A stretch of DNA of 64,000 bases from Loripinus fragilis (GCA_964019695.1 OZ026517.1:72560665-72624664), one strand, 5' to 3'; counted from the first letter of the stretch, positions 34,356-46,265 are shown. Translations and numbers: made by a program. Notes: generated from the letters alone by a model not told the origin.

Positions 34356-35377
34356 CAAAGTAAGTAAGGGTGCAAAGATCAGGAATCGATATAATCAAGT
34401 ACCACACCTGACCCAGGATACCAATGGGAAAGTGACAAACTCACAGTAGACACCACAAACGAGAGCCAAGAGGTCAGCCCTTTCCCAGCAGGTGACCACA
34501 AAGCACATATAAACAGGCGCGCACTAAGACATAGCAAACACAAGACAGAACAAAACATAAAAGATCCACAAAAGAAGTACCGCCTTGGAATGGTCAGTAA
34601 AATATTTTACTGGAGGGCTTAAACCGGTTTAACGGCGCCAACCTCACCCTTAATTCAGATGTGGATCAAGACACATAGATATTTGGTTTGCATGAAAGAC
34701 CCCTAACTTATCAATGCATCATCTCCTAAAACATATAAATCAAGATATAACAAGGAGATAAAGCAAGGATAAGGACTCAACAGTAAATTAAACGGAATAC
34801 CGGAGCAAAAGAAATCCAACAGGTAAAACCCGGTGGGCCCGACAAACAGCCAAAGCATCAGGCCCCTACCATCTCATCAATAGATAAGTCTTTAAGTAGG
34901 AACCATCATAGAGTCTGAAGTCCGACCCACCGGCGTGCAATTAAAGAGGAAAGCAAAGTTGCCAACCATTATTGGGTTGACTACCAAGCATGCAGTCTGT
35001 TGCAATACATTAATGTTATAGCCAATCTTTTTATAATGGAAAATTATTTTAATGAACTGCTCTGAAAAATTATTAGAGCCAACAATCTTCTTCAATTTAT
35101 ACACCAAGTCACCATAGAAATCAGGTTCCGAAAGTCCTTGGCGCAAGAGAGATTTAAGTCCAACTTGGAATTTAGAAATCAAATCATAGTATCGTCTATA
35201 AAATTTTGAAAATGTTTTGCGAAGTTTATGATACCGATAGCCTTAAGAAGTTTCTGAGTTAACAATTTATTGTGAGTGTTGAAGTCAGCTACATAGCTAG
35301 ATGCTCTAGCAAAACGACTGAGTTGAGAGATATAGACTCCATAGGATGTAGAACGAGGAACATCACCATCTAAAAAT
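34356..35377 (-). mobile_element. 5'-truncated retrotransposon (family A), copy with coding tail
   Basis: About 1.02 kb inserted into the tandem array at 33.6-35.5 kb. Array sequence stops at ...GATTTCTTTCAAA and resumes after 35377 with TTCATATATGGACTAC, exactly the next part of the unit, which fixes the boundaries. The element reads on the minus strand, with the coding tail first, then a ~530-bp UTR ending CCTGATCTTTGCACCC and CTTACTTAC. The same 3' terminus recurs in six other copies. Confidence 0.8.
34892..35377 (-). pseudogene. C-terminal remnant of a retrotransposon polyprotein (reverse-transcriptase tail)
   Basis: Read on the minus strand from 35377, the frame gives FLDGDVPRSTSYGVYISQL, then RFARASS and DFNTHNKLLTQKLLK. 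It then needs a frame change near 35230 to continue as YYDLISKFQVGLKSLLRQG and FYGDLVYKLKKIVG, ending at a TAA after SDSMMVPT. I recall this block as the tail that follows the reverse transcriptase in an element family common in bivalves and cnidarians; its class (Penelope-like is one option) is not decided here. The RT core lies upstream and is absent, so the copy is 5'-truncated and frameshifted. Downstream on the minus strand is a long 3' UTR, shared by shorter copies in the window. Confidence 0.75.
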
Positions 35378-35934
35378 GATGTTCATATATGGACTACTTT
35401 CATCAAACTATTGTTCATGTCTGAATGTGGGTTTTGTCCGATGAACGATAATCACGATGGTCTCCAAAATGGATGTCCCCTTTTCACTGCAGGGTATTAT
35501 GCAGGGCCCTTAGTCAGAGTCCGACTGTTCTAGTTTGGTTACGTTTTGTTGGATATTGTTAAATGCAAATTGCTAGTTACTAATTGCAAACTATCGGTAC
35601 CATTGTCATAATATAATTAAAATTCCCAATACAAAACCATATTTTGATGTCACAATTTAAAACTCAAAAAAATATAACTGCATCTGTATCTTTCATCCGG
35701 GCATTGCATGTTGCACAATGAAAGGTTCAACTCTAAACACAGTCAAAGATGCATAATAGATTTTTGCCTAAATACTGTTCCATAAATAGGAACTGGGTTA
35801 TCCTTTAGCAATACCATAACAGGCTAATTAGCAATTAGCACTATTCATTTAATAGTATCCATTAAAACGGACCATAAAACCAACACTCGCCATTTGTATT
35901 AGTAATGTACCACAGTCACGTGTTTAAAAATTAG

Positions 35935-36350
35935 AAACTGTAAAATATGAAGTTGAAGTATGAAGTACGAAATGTGAGGCCAGAACTATGAAGTGTAAAG
36001 TGAGAACTGTAAAGTACGAACTATGAAGTGTGAAGTAAGAACTGTGAAGTATGAAGTGTGAAGTGAGAACTGTGAAGTATGAAGAACAAACTATGAAGTA
36101 TGGAGTCTGAAGTGTGGGGTATGAAGTATGAAGCGTGAAGTGAGACGTATGAAGTACGAAGTGTGAAGTATGAACTGTGAAGTATGAACTGCGAAGTATG
36201 AAGTGAGAACTGTCAAGTATGAAGTGAGAACTGTTAAGTATGAACTGTAAAGTGTGAAGTATGAACCGTGAAGTGTGACGTGAGAACTGTGAAGTGTGAA
36301 GTCTAAACTGTGAACTGTGAAGTATGATGTCTGAAGTATGCACTGTCAGT
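35935..36350 (-). repeat. GAAGTATGAAGTGTGAACTGT minisatellite
   Basis: Units of TGTGAAGTATGAA / CTGTGAAG. The 173-aa minus-strand frame (HTSHFILHSSYFTVHTSH-like) is a by-product of an array whose total is frame-neutral. Complementary to 33376-33530, 2.5 kb away. Confidence 0.8.
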
Positions 36351-36359
36351 GACCTATAT

Positions 36360-39300
36360 AAGTCACTGGAACTGTGATCCTGGCATATATGATCAAAATT
36401 AGATCGAGCCAATAAACGAAGAAAGAATGAACTTTGAATCGGCACTCTCCGTTATCTTCCATGCATTGAATTACGTTTCTTAAACTAGGAATTGTGAAGC
36501 ATGAAGTCTGTTTAAGTCTTAACTGTGAAGTGTACAGTAATCACTACCGGACTTGATCACTAAGAAAGTTTGCTCCCGGATTTGGTCCCGGAAACCGGAC
36601 GCTGGTCCTGGCTTTTATACCTTTCCCAAGAACGGTAACCCAAATCTTCAGGTTGGTTCAAAACGAAAGCAGACAACGCATTCAACTGGTCAACAATAAC
36701 GGCAACAACGACAACCATGGGCAGTTGCACTTGCTAGGGATTGGACTAGGGATAGGTTTGCAAGTCATTTTAAGGATTCCGGGAAATCTTGGCCCCTAGC
36801 AAACTCGGCCCTACAAACTTTGCCTTTGGGTAACCAACAAGCGCCTCTGAGTCTGAAAATTTATGTTAAAAAAGGGGCTTATGTGAGCAAACATTAATGA
36901 GACTGAGAATTAGCATAAGTCAGGAACAAGAACAGCTCGGCCATACATTTTTTGAGACAACTCGGTGACAATTTTAAGACAACTCGGCGACCATCCTATT
37001 CCAAGTCAATTGACTATACTGGGATAATCAATTTTCGCCAACATAAGCAGATATGGCTCTGGGATATCAAAACAAAATACAATCTGACCAGAAAATGATT
37101 TTATCATAAAATTTCAACCTTTTATAATAATGTGCGTTACCTTAGATCATCAAAATATGTTATTTAATTTTCAAAAACTTTCATTTTGTTTGTGCACCCG
37201 TTTTTCCGCCATCTTGAAAATAGTAACCTAAGTTCGACAACTCTTGTTTACCGGAAAAAGAGGCCTCATAAAAGTTTGTAAAATTAAAAAATCAATATAT
37301 GTTAGGAGACAAAACATTTTTTTCATTCAATGAACATAAATTATTGTGATACTTTAATTATTTAATTTATTGTAATCAAAAATATTTCAGTCGTGTTTTT
37401 TTTCTATACTCAATTCAAATTCAGATTGAATTGAACCCCTATAGGTTCATTGGGGTGCTACCACACAGACAGTAAATGAAAAAGTAGACATAAAAGATTT
37501 CATTTATGTACTTTAGGGATACATAAAGCCATTGCAGGTGAAAGATTGATATAATTTATCAAAAAATCATTGTTAGATATATGGTCCGTACAGCGGCTTT
37601 TTAACCAGACTATTGTTTCTGAGGCTTGACATTAATAAGAACCCCCTTTTGATAAAATCAATAATTTCTCCACTTAGGGCCCCAAATCATCATTTAGCAT
37701 TCTCATCTCCATTGTGATGATGTCAAAGCAAATGAAGAAGAGGGAAGCGATGTATTCAATGAATGAAACATTTCAGGATCATAATTAAAAGATTGGGGTT
37801 CAAAAGAATTAGCGAAAATGGCGAGAAAACACTGATGCAGGCAAGTGATAATTATCTTATCACTAAGATATGCATTTTCTTATTGATTTGCAATTAAACA
37901 GACAGCTTTTCTTTTGCCCTTGGAAATCCCCTTTTCAGAATAAGTCTGTGACATCACACAAGTGAAAAAACGGTGATAATGTTCAATTGGCGAAATTACA
38001 TTACTGGCGAAATTAGCTTACTCCACTATAATTGCTATATTTTTTAATGAGTTTACAGGTAATTGTAAGACAGTTTATTCATAAGGTCGGCAAACAGCTC
38101 TTCTGGTAAATGAAACCACAATTATCTAATGCGCCACCTACCGCCGTTAGTTGGAGGGGTATGGGTCAACTCGGCCTGAAGTTAAGTGGGCCCCTGAGTC
38201 AAGTCTGCCCTGGGTCAACTCGGCCTGAGTCAACTTGTCCCTCGTATATTTTCAGAGCGTTCAGTTACATATATGTACATGATATACGGTTTGGGTTCTG
38301 CATAATCTTTCGGACTAAATCAAAGATAAATATTAAAAAATTATTGACACACATTGCAATTATAGTCCGACCAGTTAAGAGACTGGGCGTTCTTAGCAAA
38401 GACACACCCGTGGACATTTCCATTTAAAAATCGGTAAGTCAGAGGTGTATTTATTCACCCGTGAAACGCTTTACAGCTGTATATACCTGTTGTAGTTTTG
38501 AGCCCATTGTGAGAAAAAGGCATCTCGAATTAATTTGGCTGGCAAGGAGAATTAGTTGTCTAGATATATGCACTCTGACAATGCTTCGAAATTTTAACTA
38601 TTCAAATTGTAAAACTGAATAAGAAAATAAAATAATGGTCCGCAATAATGAAAAATTAATACTATAAATTGGTCTGCAGACGAGGTTACATGGAGGACAT
38701 AGTAACGATATATGCCGGGCGTATGGCCAAGGCTCCGACGAGCCTGCATGTATGCATGACCTCGCCAGGGCTTTCGCTTCTCGCATAAACAAAGTATGCA
38801 AGTTGAAGAAGACTCCGAATAACTTTTAGACATCTAGTCTCTCTGGACACACCAGAAAGAGCGATTATAAGAGGCTTTTTCGGATATGCGATAAGACCAA
38901 ATCTCATGTTTGTATGCCCTTTTCTCATGGACCAGATACTTAATCATTGTCCCGCTTAATTCTTATTGGTGATTATTATTATTGTACCAGGCTTAAAAAT
39001 CAAATACAGACATAATTTGAAGAAATTGCAAACCTACCCTCCCCCAAAACTTTCACAACATATCCATCCCAGAAAATGACATGCAGCAGGCCCCCAGCAG
39101 CATACTAAAGATACACGTTTACCAGGCATGCTAACGTATAAAGTTGGTCATCCTTGTCGCCTGCGCTTCAGTTGGTTGCACGAGTAAAGCGTACATAGGC
39201 TATAACACCCGATTTACTGTAGACTAGTCTTATTTGACAGTATATGACAGCGCTCTGTCTGACACGCCCAGTCTCTATTAGCTGGACTCACTATACTCGT

Positions 39301-40040
39301 AATTGATCAAATTGAGGGTGACTTTGCTACTTGATTAAAGGTAATGGCTGTCTTGAATTTAATGAAAGTTTTAACATTTGTCAAGCAATCACTGATTGCT
39401 TTCCCATATCTTGCAAACAAGGCAATTATGGTTTTCTTAACATTGAATTAGCAAAAACTTCTTCATTTCCTTACATGCTATTATGAGTAGGCTAATATAG
39501 TCATGATTGACAGACCAAGGATATGGATGTTCCCTCAAACTTCTGTTGAATATTTTTAGTAAAACATATAAAAAGGGTGGTACTGGCATTCTTGTTATAT
39601 AGGACCAGGCCGAGATGACTGGGCCAAGTTGACCCTTGCCAACTTGACTCAGGTGGACTTGACCAAAGGCCGACTTGACCTGCATTCGTTGGAGGTACTG
39701 GCTTCGGTCTTTATCATTGAAAAATGCCAACTTTCAGCTAAAATATTACTAAATAAATCACTTTCTCACACAAACCACATAAATGAATCGAAGGAAAAAG
39801 TTGCTTCCTACAACATATTCCCATTGTTTGTGTGTTTTGATATATTGTCAATCAAAGTTTTCGAAATATGATTATAAATCCTGCGGTTAATAACAAACAT
39901 GCTCCTAGTTTTTGACCTCGCAAATGAAACAATATGGCAGCTGTGACGTCAGCCCGAACTTATGAATCTACAGAAATGACCATTTTTCATCAAAAAATGA
40001 ATATTAACAAGATGAAATTAAAATGAAATAAAAATTAATA
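36360..40040. other. unassigned sequence with recurring AACTCGGCC motif
   Basis: CAACTCGGCC-like motifs cluster at 36815-36990 and 38165-38240, and inverted (GGCCGAGATGACTGGGCC, 39608) near 39605-39680, which may mark the ends of one or more degraded elements. No ORF here is recognised. Confidence 0.4.
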
Positions 40041-40046
40041 ACTTAT

Positions 40047-40640
40047 GAGGGTTGCCCCAGAAAGTCTTAGACTTTTATATAACAAGAAAACGATACAGTC
40101 TATTGCAATTAAATTTTACTTGTGAACTCTTCCATTGTTTCTGCATTACCATGCAAATTTTTAAGAAAAAATATCTGATAATGAAGTATGTGCACTCATT
40201 TCTCCAGCCATAGGTCTGAACCACCGGTGCACGTCTTTTGAATTGCATAGGAAGTCGGAAAAATAAACAATTGTAACTAGCTTGGTTGTGTCCGCAATCA
40301 TCTTCCAATAATAAATGTGGAATGCATTTTGCAGATGCCTGTGTCATTTTCAAGTCTGATTTTAATATCATATGCACCGTAGGGTTCCCTCAACCTGTTA
40401 TCTCAGCTAGGTAGTGCAATGTTTGTCTTCTGTTCTTGCTGACAACTGATTCAACTTCCGTACTTTTGCCAGTATTTCTAAGTGGTGGTCTTCCCATACG
40501 CTTGGCTGCAGCTTTCCCCTCACAAAATCTCAAAAGTAATTTGTATACTAAAGCCTGTGATACATTCAGGTGATATTCCTCTTGTTTTACTTAGTTTAAA
40601 GTATCAAGTGTGTCATTCCTGACTCAAAACAAAACTGTAT
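40047..40640 (-). pseudogene. possible mariner-like transposase remnant
   Basis: A terminal motif GAGGGTTGCCCCAGAAAGTC at 40047 resembles mariner inverted-repeat ends. On the minus strand, 40360-40300 codes DLKMTQASAKCIPHLLLED, which is close to the conserved linker of mariner transposases after the second helix-turn-helix. Upstream codons up to 40600 are broken by stops. The catalytic DDD/DDE domain is missing between this block and the terminus, so it is an internally deleted remnant. No matching second terminus was found. Identification is by recalled motif only. Confidence 0.45.
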
Positions 40641-41032
40641 TACCGTCCGCTGCTCCGCCCGTACATAAGACATTGCCATTTTTCACCTTAAGCTCGCCCA
40701 AACTTGTTTTGATTGTATGCCATCAGTTCGTAAATTATGCAATCGCTTTGAAATTTTGTGACAATATGTGCAATTCAACGAAGTTCCTCGAGTATGAATG
40801 CTTAATTGGTATAAATTATAATCATGAGTTTCGATACAGCCACTTATCAAAAATGAATTATACTATTTTATTTATTTCATTTTTTGCATGCGCCACCAAA
40901 ATATCAAAGCGGAATGACTGCTAAAATTATCCTCGGGTCTCCCGCTTCGATACTTATGGGTTAATGATTACAAAGGCAACAGCATTTCTGGGCATGATCA
41001 TTATATGTTCAGTCCAAGTGGGATGTTAGGGC

Positions 41033-41123
41033 TACAAATAAGTGTCTGTCAATACTAAGCAGTGCAGGCGGTGCCTATTAGGCACCGCCTGCACTGCTTA
41101 GTATTGACAGACACTTATTTGTA
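41033..41123. repeat. perfect 91-bp palindrome
   Basis: Arms of 45 bp (41033-41077 and 41079-41123) around a single T at 41078 are exact complements; the outer sequence begins TACAAATAAGTGTCTGTCAA. Pairing stops at once outside (C versus T). No coding. Confidence 0.95.
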
Positions 41124-41766
41124 TAATTTTACGAAGGGAAAAACTTACCGTGTCAAATCAAAGATGGCGCCATACTACGTGTTTGCAACATCCATGCTAT
41201 GACGTATGTTGTTACCCCTGTATTTAGAATCACTGGCCACAGACATAATTCACAGACATAAATGATGTAAACATGACTATACCTTCATGCTATCTTTGAA
41301 GGTTAATACACTAGACAGAAATAAATGAAGAATTGTTTTTTTGTTTAATTTATGCATGTATGCTTTGGATATGGGAAAAAAGATAATATATCTAATAATA
41401 ATCTAAGTATTTTACACAAGATCTGCATTTTGGTAAAGAATAATTAAATCAAACTTATAAATAGACTATGTCTATATATAATTCTCCGAATTTAATTGGA
41501 TTTTTTTTTTTCTTAAATCCTTTTGATATACATGTATATATATTTCGGCTAATTCTGCAGACCCAATATACATGGACTTGGAAATACAAATGTCGATGCT
41601 GAGCTTCAAAACTGACCTATGTCTCGAAGCAGTATTTTCTTTCGAGCCTATGTTGAAGATTAAATAATCATATCTCCGTTATGTCTCCGCATATCTAGAG
41701 GCGACTTTTGTTGTCTGCTGATGACCTTTGCCTTGGTATTGAAAAATGCAGCATCCAACACAGGTT

Positions 41767-41940
41767 TAGATAAACAAAAATTTTCAGCGTAAAGATTGAA
41801 AATATTTTCTTACCCATCAGTTTTAATATATGTTTTTGGTGCTCAAAAGAACCGTCTCCTTGAGACGGTTCTTTTGACTACCCACAACATATGTTTTGGT
41901 TGAGAAATACATGTAAGAAAGTTAAATTTTCAATAAGCAC
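41767..41940 (-). mobile_element. palindromic MITE (family E), copy 2
   Basis: Opposite orientation to the 1.5-kb copy. Core GGTGCTCAAAAGAACCGTCT... with one arm substitution (GACT for GCTC). The full flanks match, including GATAAACAAAAATTTTCAGC. Confidence 0.8.
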
Positions 41941-42209
41941 TTTTAACTAAAGTCCTGATCCAAAGAGTAAAATATGGCACAATCATTACAATATAGATAC
42001 ATGGATAAGAGTGTGAGGGAACAATAAAAGCAATATTGGAAAATCCAAAAGCTGATGGTGATCAAAATCTAGGACCCAGTATATGTGGACTGGTCACTGA
42101 CATACAGGTATATGTATATATTGGAATATGTTGTCGTGGCCCAGCTTTCAAAACTGACGAATGTTGAAGTTTAAATAGTCATTATCTCCATTATTTCTCT
42201 GTATATCTG

Positions 42210-43450
42210 TGATTATACCCCCGGTACGAAGTATATAGGGGGTATATAGTTTTTGCCTTTTCTGTAATTATGTTTGTTTGTTTGTCTGTTTGTTTGTCTG
42301 TAAACTTTTTTTTTCGTCAAAGATTTCTCGGCAACTACTTGGGTTAGGATTCTGAAATTTAGTACAAGGCTTGATAGTGATGAGTTGTATTGTGTAACAA
42401 AAGAACAGCCACATATTGCATATCAGTCCCTTTATTTGTTCATTTTTCTTTCTCCCAATGGAAAAATTTTTCGTCAAAGATTTCTCAGCAACTACTTGGG
42501 TTAGGATTCTGAAATTTGGTACAAAGCTTGATAGTGATGAGTTGTATTGTGTAACAAAAGAACAGCCACATATTGCTTATCAGTTTCTTTATTTGTTCAT
42601 TTTTCTTTCTCTCCAATGGAAATTTCTGTCACAGATTTCTCAGCTCCTATTGGAGCCAGTGTTTTCAAATTTTGTTTACATCTTCAGGATGGCAAAGTGT
42701 ACTGTGTAAATGGAAATTAAGATGCTAATCCTCATTTTGCCTTCTTTTTTTCAAATTTTCATTTTTTCCTTCTTTCACTCTTATATAATACATATAGACA
42801 TTTTTTCTGTCAAAGATTTCTCAGCAACTACTTAAGTTAGGATTCTGAAATTTGGTACAAAGCTTGGTAGTGATTAGTTGTATTGTGTAACAAAAGAACA
42901 GCCACATATTGCTTATCAGTCCCTTTATTTATTCATTTTTCTTTCTCTCCAATGAAAATTTCTGTCGCAGATCTCTCGGCTCCTATTGGAGCCAGTGTTT
43001 TCAAATTTAAAGTACATCTTCAAGTAGGCTAAGTGTATTGTGTAAATGAAAATAAAGATGCTAAAGCTCATTTTGGCTTCTTTTTCAATTTTTCCTTCTG
43101 TCACTCCTATATAACACATATGGACGTTTTTGTCAGAGTTTTCTCGGCAACTACTTGATTTAGGATTATGAAATTATTTGTGTACTTTCAGGTAGGAGAA
43201 GTGTATTGTGTAAATGAAAACTAAGGTGCTAATCCTCATTTTGCCTTCTTTTTTCAAATTTTTAATTTTTCCTTCTGTCACTCTTATATTTTTTCCTTCT
43301 GTCACTCTTATATAACACATATGGACATTTTTCATCAAAGTTTTCTCAGAAACTACTTGATTTAGGATTATGAAATCTTTGACAATTTGTCGTTTCTCTG
43401 AAAGTGTTACAACCTCTGATGGCTACTGCCGGGGGTATGTGAGCTTCGCT
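42210..43450. repeat. tandem/compound repeat bounded by CCCCCGG boxes
   Basis: Begins ATTATACCCCCGGTACGAAG and ends TGCCGGGGGTATGTGAGC. Between them ~155-bp units recur at 42315, 42470 and 42815 (TCTCAGCAACTACTTGGGTT, GATAGTGATGAGTTGTATTG, AACAGCCACATATTGC), along with a second alternating unit (CTCCTATTGGAGCCAGTGTT, 42625 and 42970) and shorter partials to 43380. ORFs across it are shadows. Confidence 0.75.
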
Positions 43451-43454
43451 CACT

Positions 43455-43948
43455 TCTTGCTATATTTTTTCTTAAAAAAACAATGGCTCAAAATATTATC
43501 AGATTCTAAAAGACTATTGTTATATTTATTGAAAGTTTATTCGTCTCTATGAACATCAGCAAGAAACCAAGGTACCCTTTTCAGCTATTTTCAGCACTTT
43601 TAGCCAAAAATCGCCAGAAATCCACCTAAAAAAGATGATAAGACTTCATTTTTTTTACTGTTACTTGTAAATGTTTTTACTTTGCATACAGCGAATAACT
43701 TCTTATAATCTCAGGTATTATTCAGAATCAATTTTTTGGCTGTAGTATTTTGAAATAGCGCTAAAATTAAGCCAGGACAATGCATCTTTGTATTTCTCTC
43801 AGTGATTAGTCAGGTTATACAGGGTCCGAGTCAAATTACACTTTTTCGCAAATATGTAATTTTTGAACAGCCTACATGTAGATTGTACATTTAGCCAATG
43901 GCTTATATTTGTAGCCACAGGGACAACTGTCTAAATAGAGAGTCCTTG
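43455..43948. other. unassigned sequence
   Basis: No gene or repeat copy noticed between the CCCCCGG-bounded repeat and the nested element. Confidence 0.4.
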
Positions 43949-44893
43949 TTATATGAGGGTCTGGATGGGGTATAATGATAAGTGAATAATGGCCCTTTTT
44001 ATAATGAATAGTGAATAATGAGTCAAAAAATAATGAATAGTGAATAATGAGGGCCTAAAAATTAATGAATAATCCTATTTTTTAATGAATTGAAGAAAAA
44101 ATTAATGAATAGTGAATAATCAGATTTCTTTGTCCTCTTTCTTTCTTTTAATGAATAATTGGTCTTATTTTATTGAAAACCCCAAAATTTTATTGAGATG
44201 AAAAATGGGCTAAATTTTTAATGAATAGTGAATACCAGACCCCCCCCCCCCCCCCCACCCCCCATCCAGGGATGGAGTACTCATACTCGTACTTGTACTC
44301 GTACTTACTCGAGTACTTTTTTTTTCAGTACTTAGCTGTACTCTGTACTTAGCGAAATTCATGAGTACATGTACTCGTACTTACTTAAGTACTGTTACAA
44401 AAATACTGTACTCATGAGTACATTACGAGTACCACTGAGTACTTTTTTTTAAATTTAATTAGATAGGAAAAAAAAGTTAATTGTTTCCCAGGCCCTCCCT
44501 CATCTGTTTGAAATGCCTTTCATCTGTCTTTTTTCAGACTTGAAAAAAGTGGCCTCATATGTGTTATGAAAAATAAAAAAAATATAAATAAAAAACCTGC
44601 CAGTGCCTGTCTCATCTGTTTTTCATAAAAGTGGCTTGTTTACTTTTTTAGCCATATCCCTATATTTAGAAAGAGTGTGTTTTACCTATCAAGCTTTTTA
44701 GGTAAGTGTGGCCACATTGACTTCTTTCTCAACAATGGACTTGATGAAATGCCTAATGATGCATATAATTGGCCAGGAGCAACACTATTTTGGATTAAGT
44801 GTACTTTAATTTGTATATTGTTGTATTTGTCACACTTGCTGCAAAATAAGACACTGTGTTTACCTCAAATATTGGGACAGATATATACCTGAG

Positions 44894-44949
44894 CAAACAG
44901 TGCACACCCAGATCAGGAGCTGCAGTCTGATAATGGTCCACACTGTTTG
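44894..44949. repeat. 56-bp hairpin (family F)
   Basis: CAAACAGTGCACACCCAGAT faces ATGGTCCACACTGTTTG around CAG-GAGCTGCAG-TCTG. The inner sequence differs from its relatives but still pairs. Confidence 0.65.
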
Positions 44950-45290
44950 ACATTTGATCTGCATTCTGACATGTACATGTATGCATTGGTGAAACATGCT
45001 GATCACTTTTTCAGACAATTATGTCAATAATTCTTGGTGTCCAAATATTTATGAATAAAAATATCAAGAATAATATAATCCTTAAAACAGAACAGAAAAG
45101 TTCTCAAGCTCATCAGATAAAGCTTCCAAATCAAAATCTAGAAGAAAAGCACTGTAGATTCAGATGAGGCGGCTTGGATCTGCAGAGTTTGCAGAATCAG
45201 CTATTGTTTTATTTAGGGCTTAAATGCTTAATAACTTATATCAGGTTTTATCTATTGAATCTTAGATGTCACTACTACAGTACATACAAG

Positions 45291-45548
45291 TGCAGATCCA
45301 GAGGGGGGGGGGGGGGGGGGTCCGGACCCACCCTGGAAAATCACAAGTTATATGGGTTTCTATATGGAATAAGCAATTGGACCCCTTCCTGGAAAAAGTT
45401 GAAAAATCATAGATTTCTTTGAAATTGACCATTTGACTTTTGTAAAATAAGCTGAGGACTAAAAAAAAACAAAAAAAAAAACGTTGTCATAGCTTTTTTT
45501 GTCAGACTGACCTGGACCCCCCCTGACGAAAATTCCTGGATCCGCGCA
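45291..45548. mobile_element. short G/C-run TIR element inside the hAT-like element
   Basis: TGCAGATCCAGAGGGGGG at the left is mirrored by CCTGGATCCGCGCA at the right, with GTCCGGACCC and GGACCCCCCC also facing each other. No clear target-site duplication. It is the innermost layer of the 43.95-45.8 kb nest. Confidence 0.55.
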
Positions 45549-46164
45549 TGACGTATTTGCTTGTAAATATTATAAATATTATAAATATCTGCAGCCTGCT
45601 TAGTTATTTAATTTGACTTTATAGTACTCATAGTACTCAGATGTACTCATGAGTACTTTTCTAAAGTACTCAGTAATTACTTGAGTACATTTACAAAATG
45701 TGTACTCAGTACTTACTCGAGTACTTTCAAAACAGTCAGTACTCAGTACTTACTTGAGTGCTTTTTCTTAGTACTCGCTTCATCCCTGCCCCCATCCAGA
45801 CCCTCTTATATAGTAGCAAATGGCTACAATGGCTAATGACAGGGTGAGCCCTGAACAATGTATTAACAACAGGAGAATCACAAAATACTATCTTGCAACA
45901 GATTGGCAATGCACATTTAAGCTGATTCTAGAAGTCTCACAGTTTTATAATGGTAATATCAGACGGAGAGAAATCACAATCATTATTACAATATCATATC
46001 ATCATGATCATCATAATACATAATCAGATTTTTGATTAACATAAGCATGCAGGGGCATCATCCACATCAGTGGGCCCCCTTCAGCGGCACGCATAGCAGA
46101 TCTCACACCTGATCTCTAGGTGCTCATAGGGCCAGTTAAGCAAATTTTTCTGGTGTAAACTTAC

Positions 46165-46265
46165 TTGTTTACTTATCCATCAGTTTAAACATGTGTTTTG
46201 GGTGCTCAAAAGAACCGTTTCATTTGAGTACCCATTACATATGTTTTGGTTGAGAAATAAAAAGT
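46165..46265 (-). mobile_element. palindromic MITE (family E), copy 3, core deleted
   Basis: CCATCAGTTTAAACATGTG, GGGTGCTCAAAAGAACCGTT, then directly TTTGAGTACCC and ATGTTTTGGTTGAGAAAT. The second arm has lost about 14 bp, so the palindrome is broken. Confidence 0.75.

Larger units (their letters stand above)
33700..35480. repeat. tandem array, ~155-bp unit, interrupted
   Basis: Five or so units with GATTTCTTCCAAATTTCATA, TGGATTGCTTCCATCAAACT, AGTTCGAATACGGGTTTT, GACGAACGATAACCA and GACAAAATGGCCGCC. Units start near 33722, 33882, 34041, 34197 and 34347. The last is cut by the family-A retrotransposon (34356-35377) and finishes at 35378-35480. The ORFs over the array drift frame between units and are not genes. 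Confidence 0.8.
44267..45788. mobile_element. 1.52-kb hAT-like nonautonomous element with AGTACTC subterminal arrays
   Basis: Left end CAGGGATGGAGTACTC, right end complement CAGGGATGAAGCGAGTAC; the 8-bp sequence CCCCCATC lies directly before and after it (44259-44266, 45789-45796). A CAGGG-type terminus plus an 8-bp duplication is the pattern known for hAT transposons. AGTACTC-like repeats fill ~44275-44440 and ~45622-45780. No transposase was found; the 71-aa ORF inside is not recognised. Confidence 0.8.
43955..45805. mobile_element. GAGGGTCTGGATGG element (family K), copy 2, split by a nested element
   Basis: Same termini and AT-rich tandem interior as the 28.8-kb copy. Flanked by TTATAT at 43949-43954 and 45806-45811. 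Its right end (44259-44266 region) is interrupted by a 1.5-kb element; without it the copy would be about 320 bp. Confidence 0.85.

Noticed and set aside
33838..34449. ORFs of 61-136 aa with repeated FHIWI motifs
   Set aside because: Products of the 155-bp tandem array, crossing frames between units.
35924..36445. 173-aa ORF on the - strand (HTSHFILHSSYF-like repeats)
   Set aside because: Generated by a minisatellite of short irregular units; the complementary array at 33.4 kb shows the same effect.
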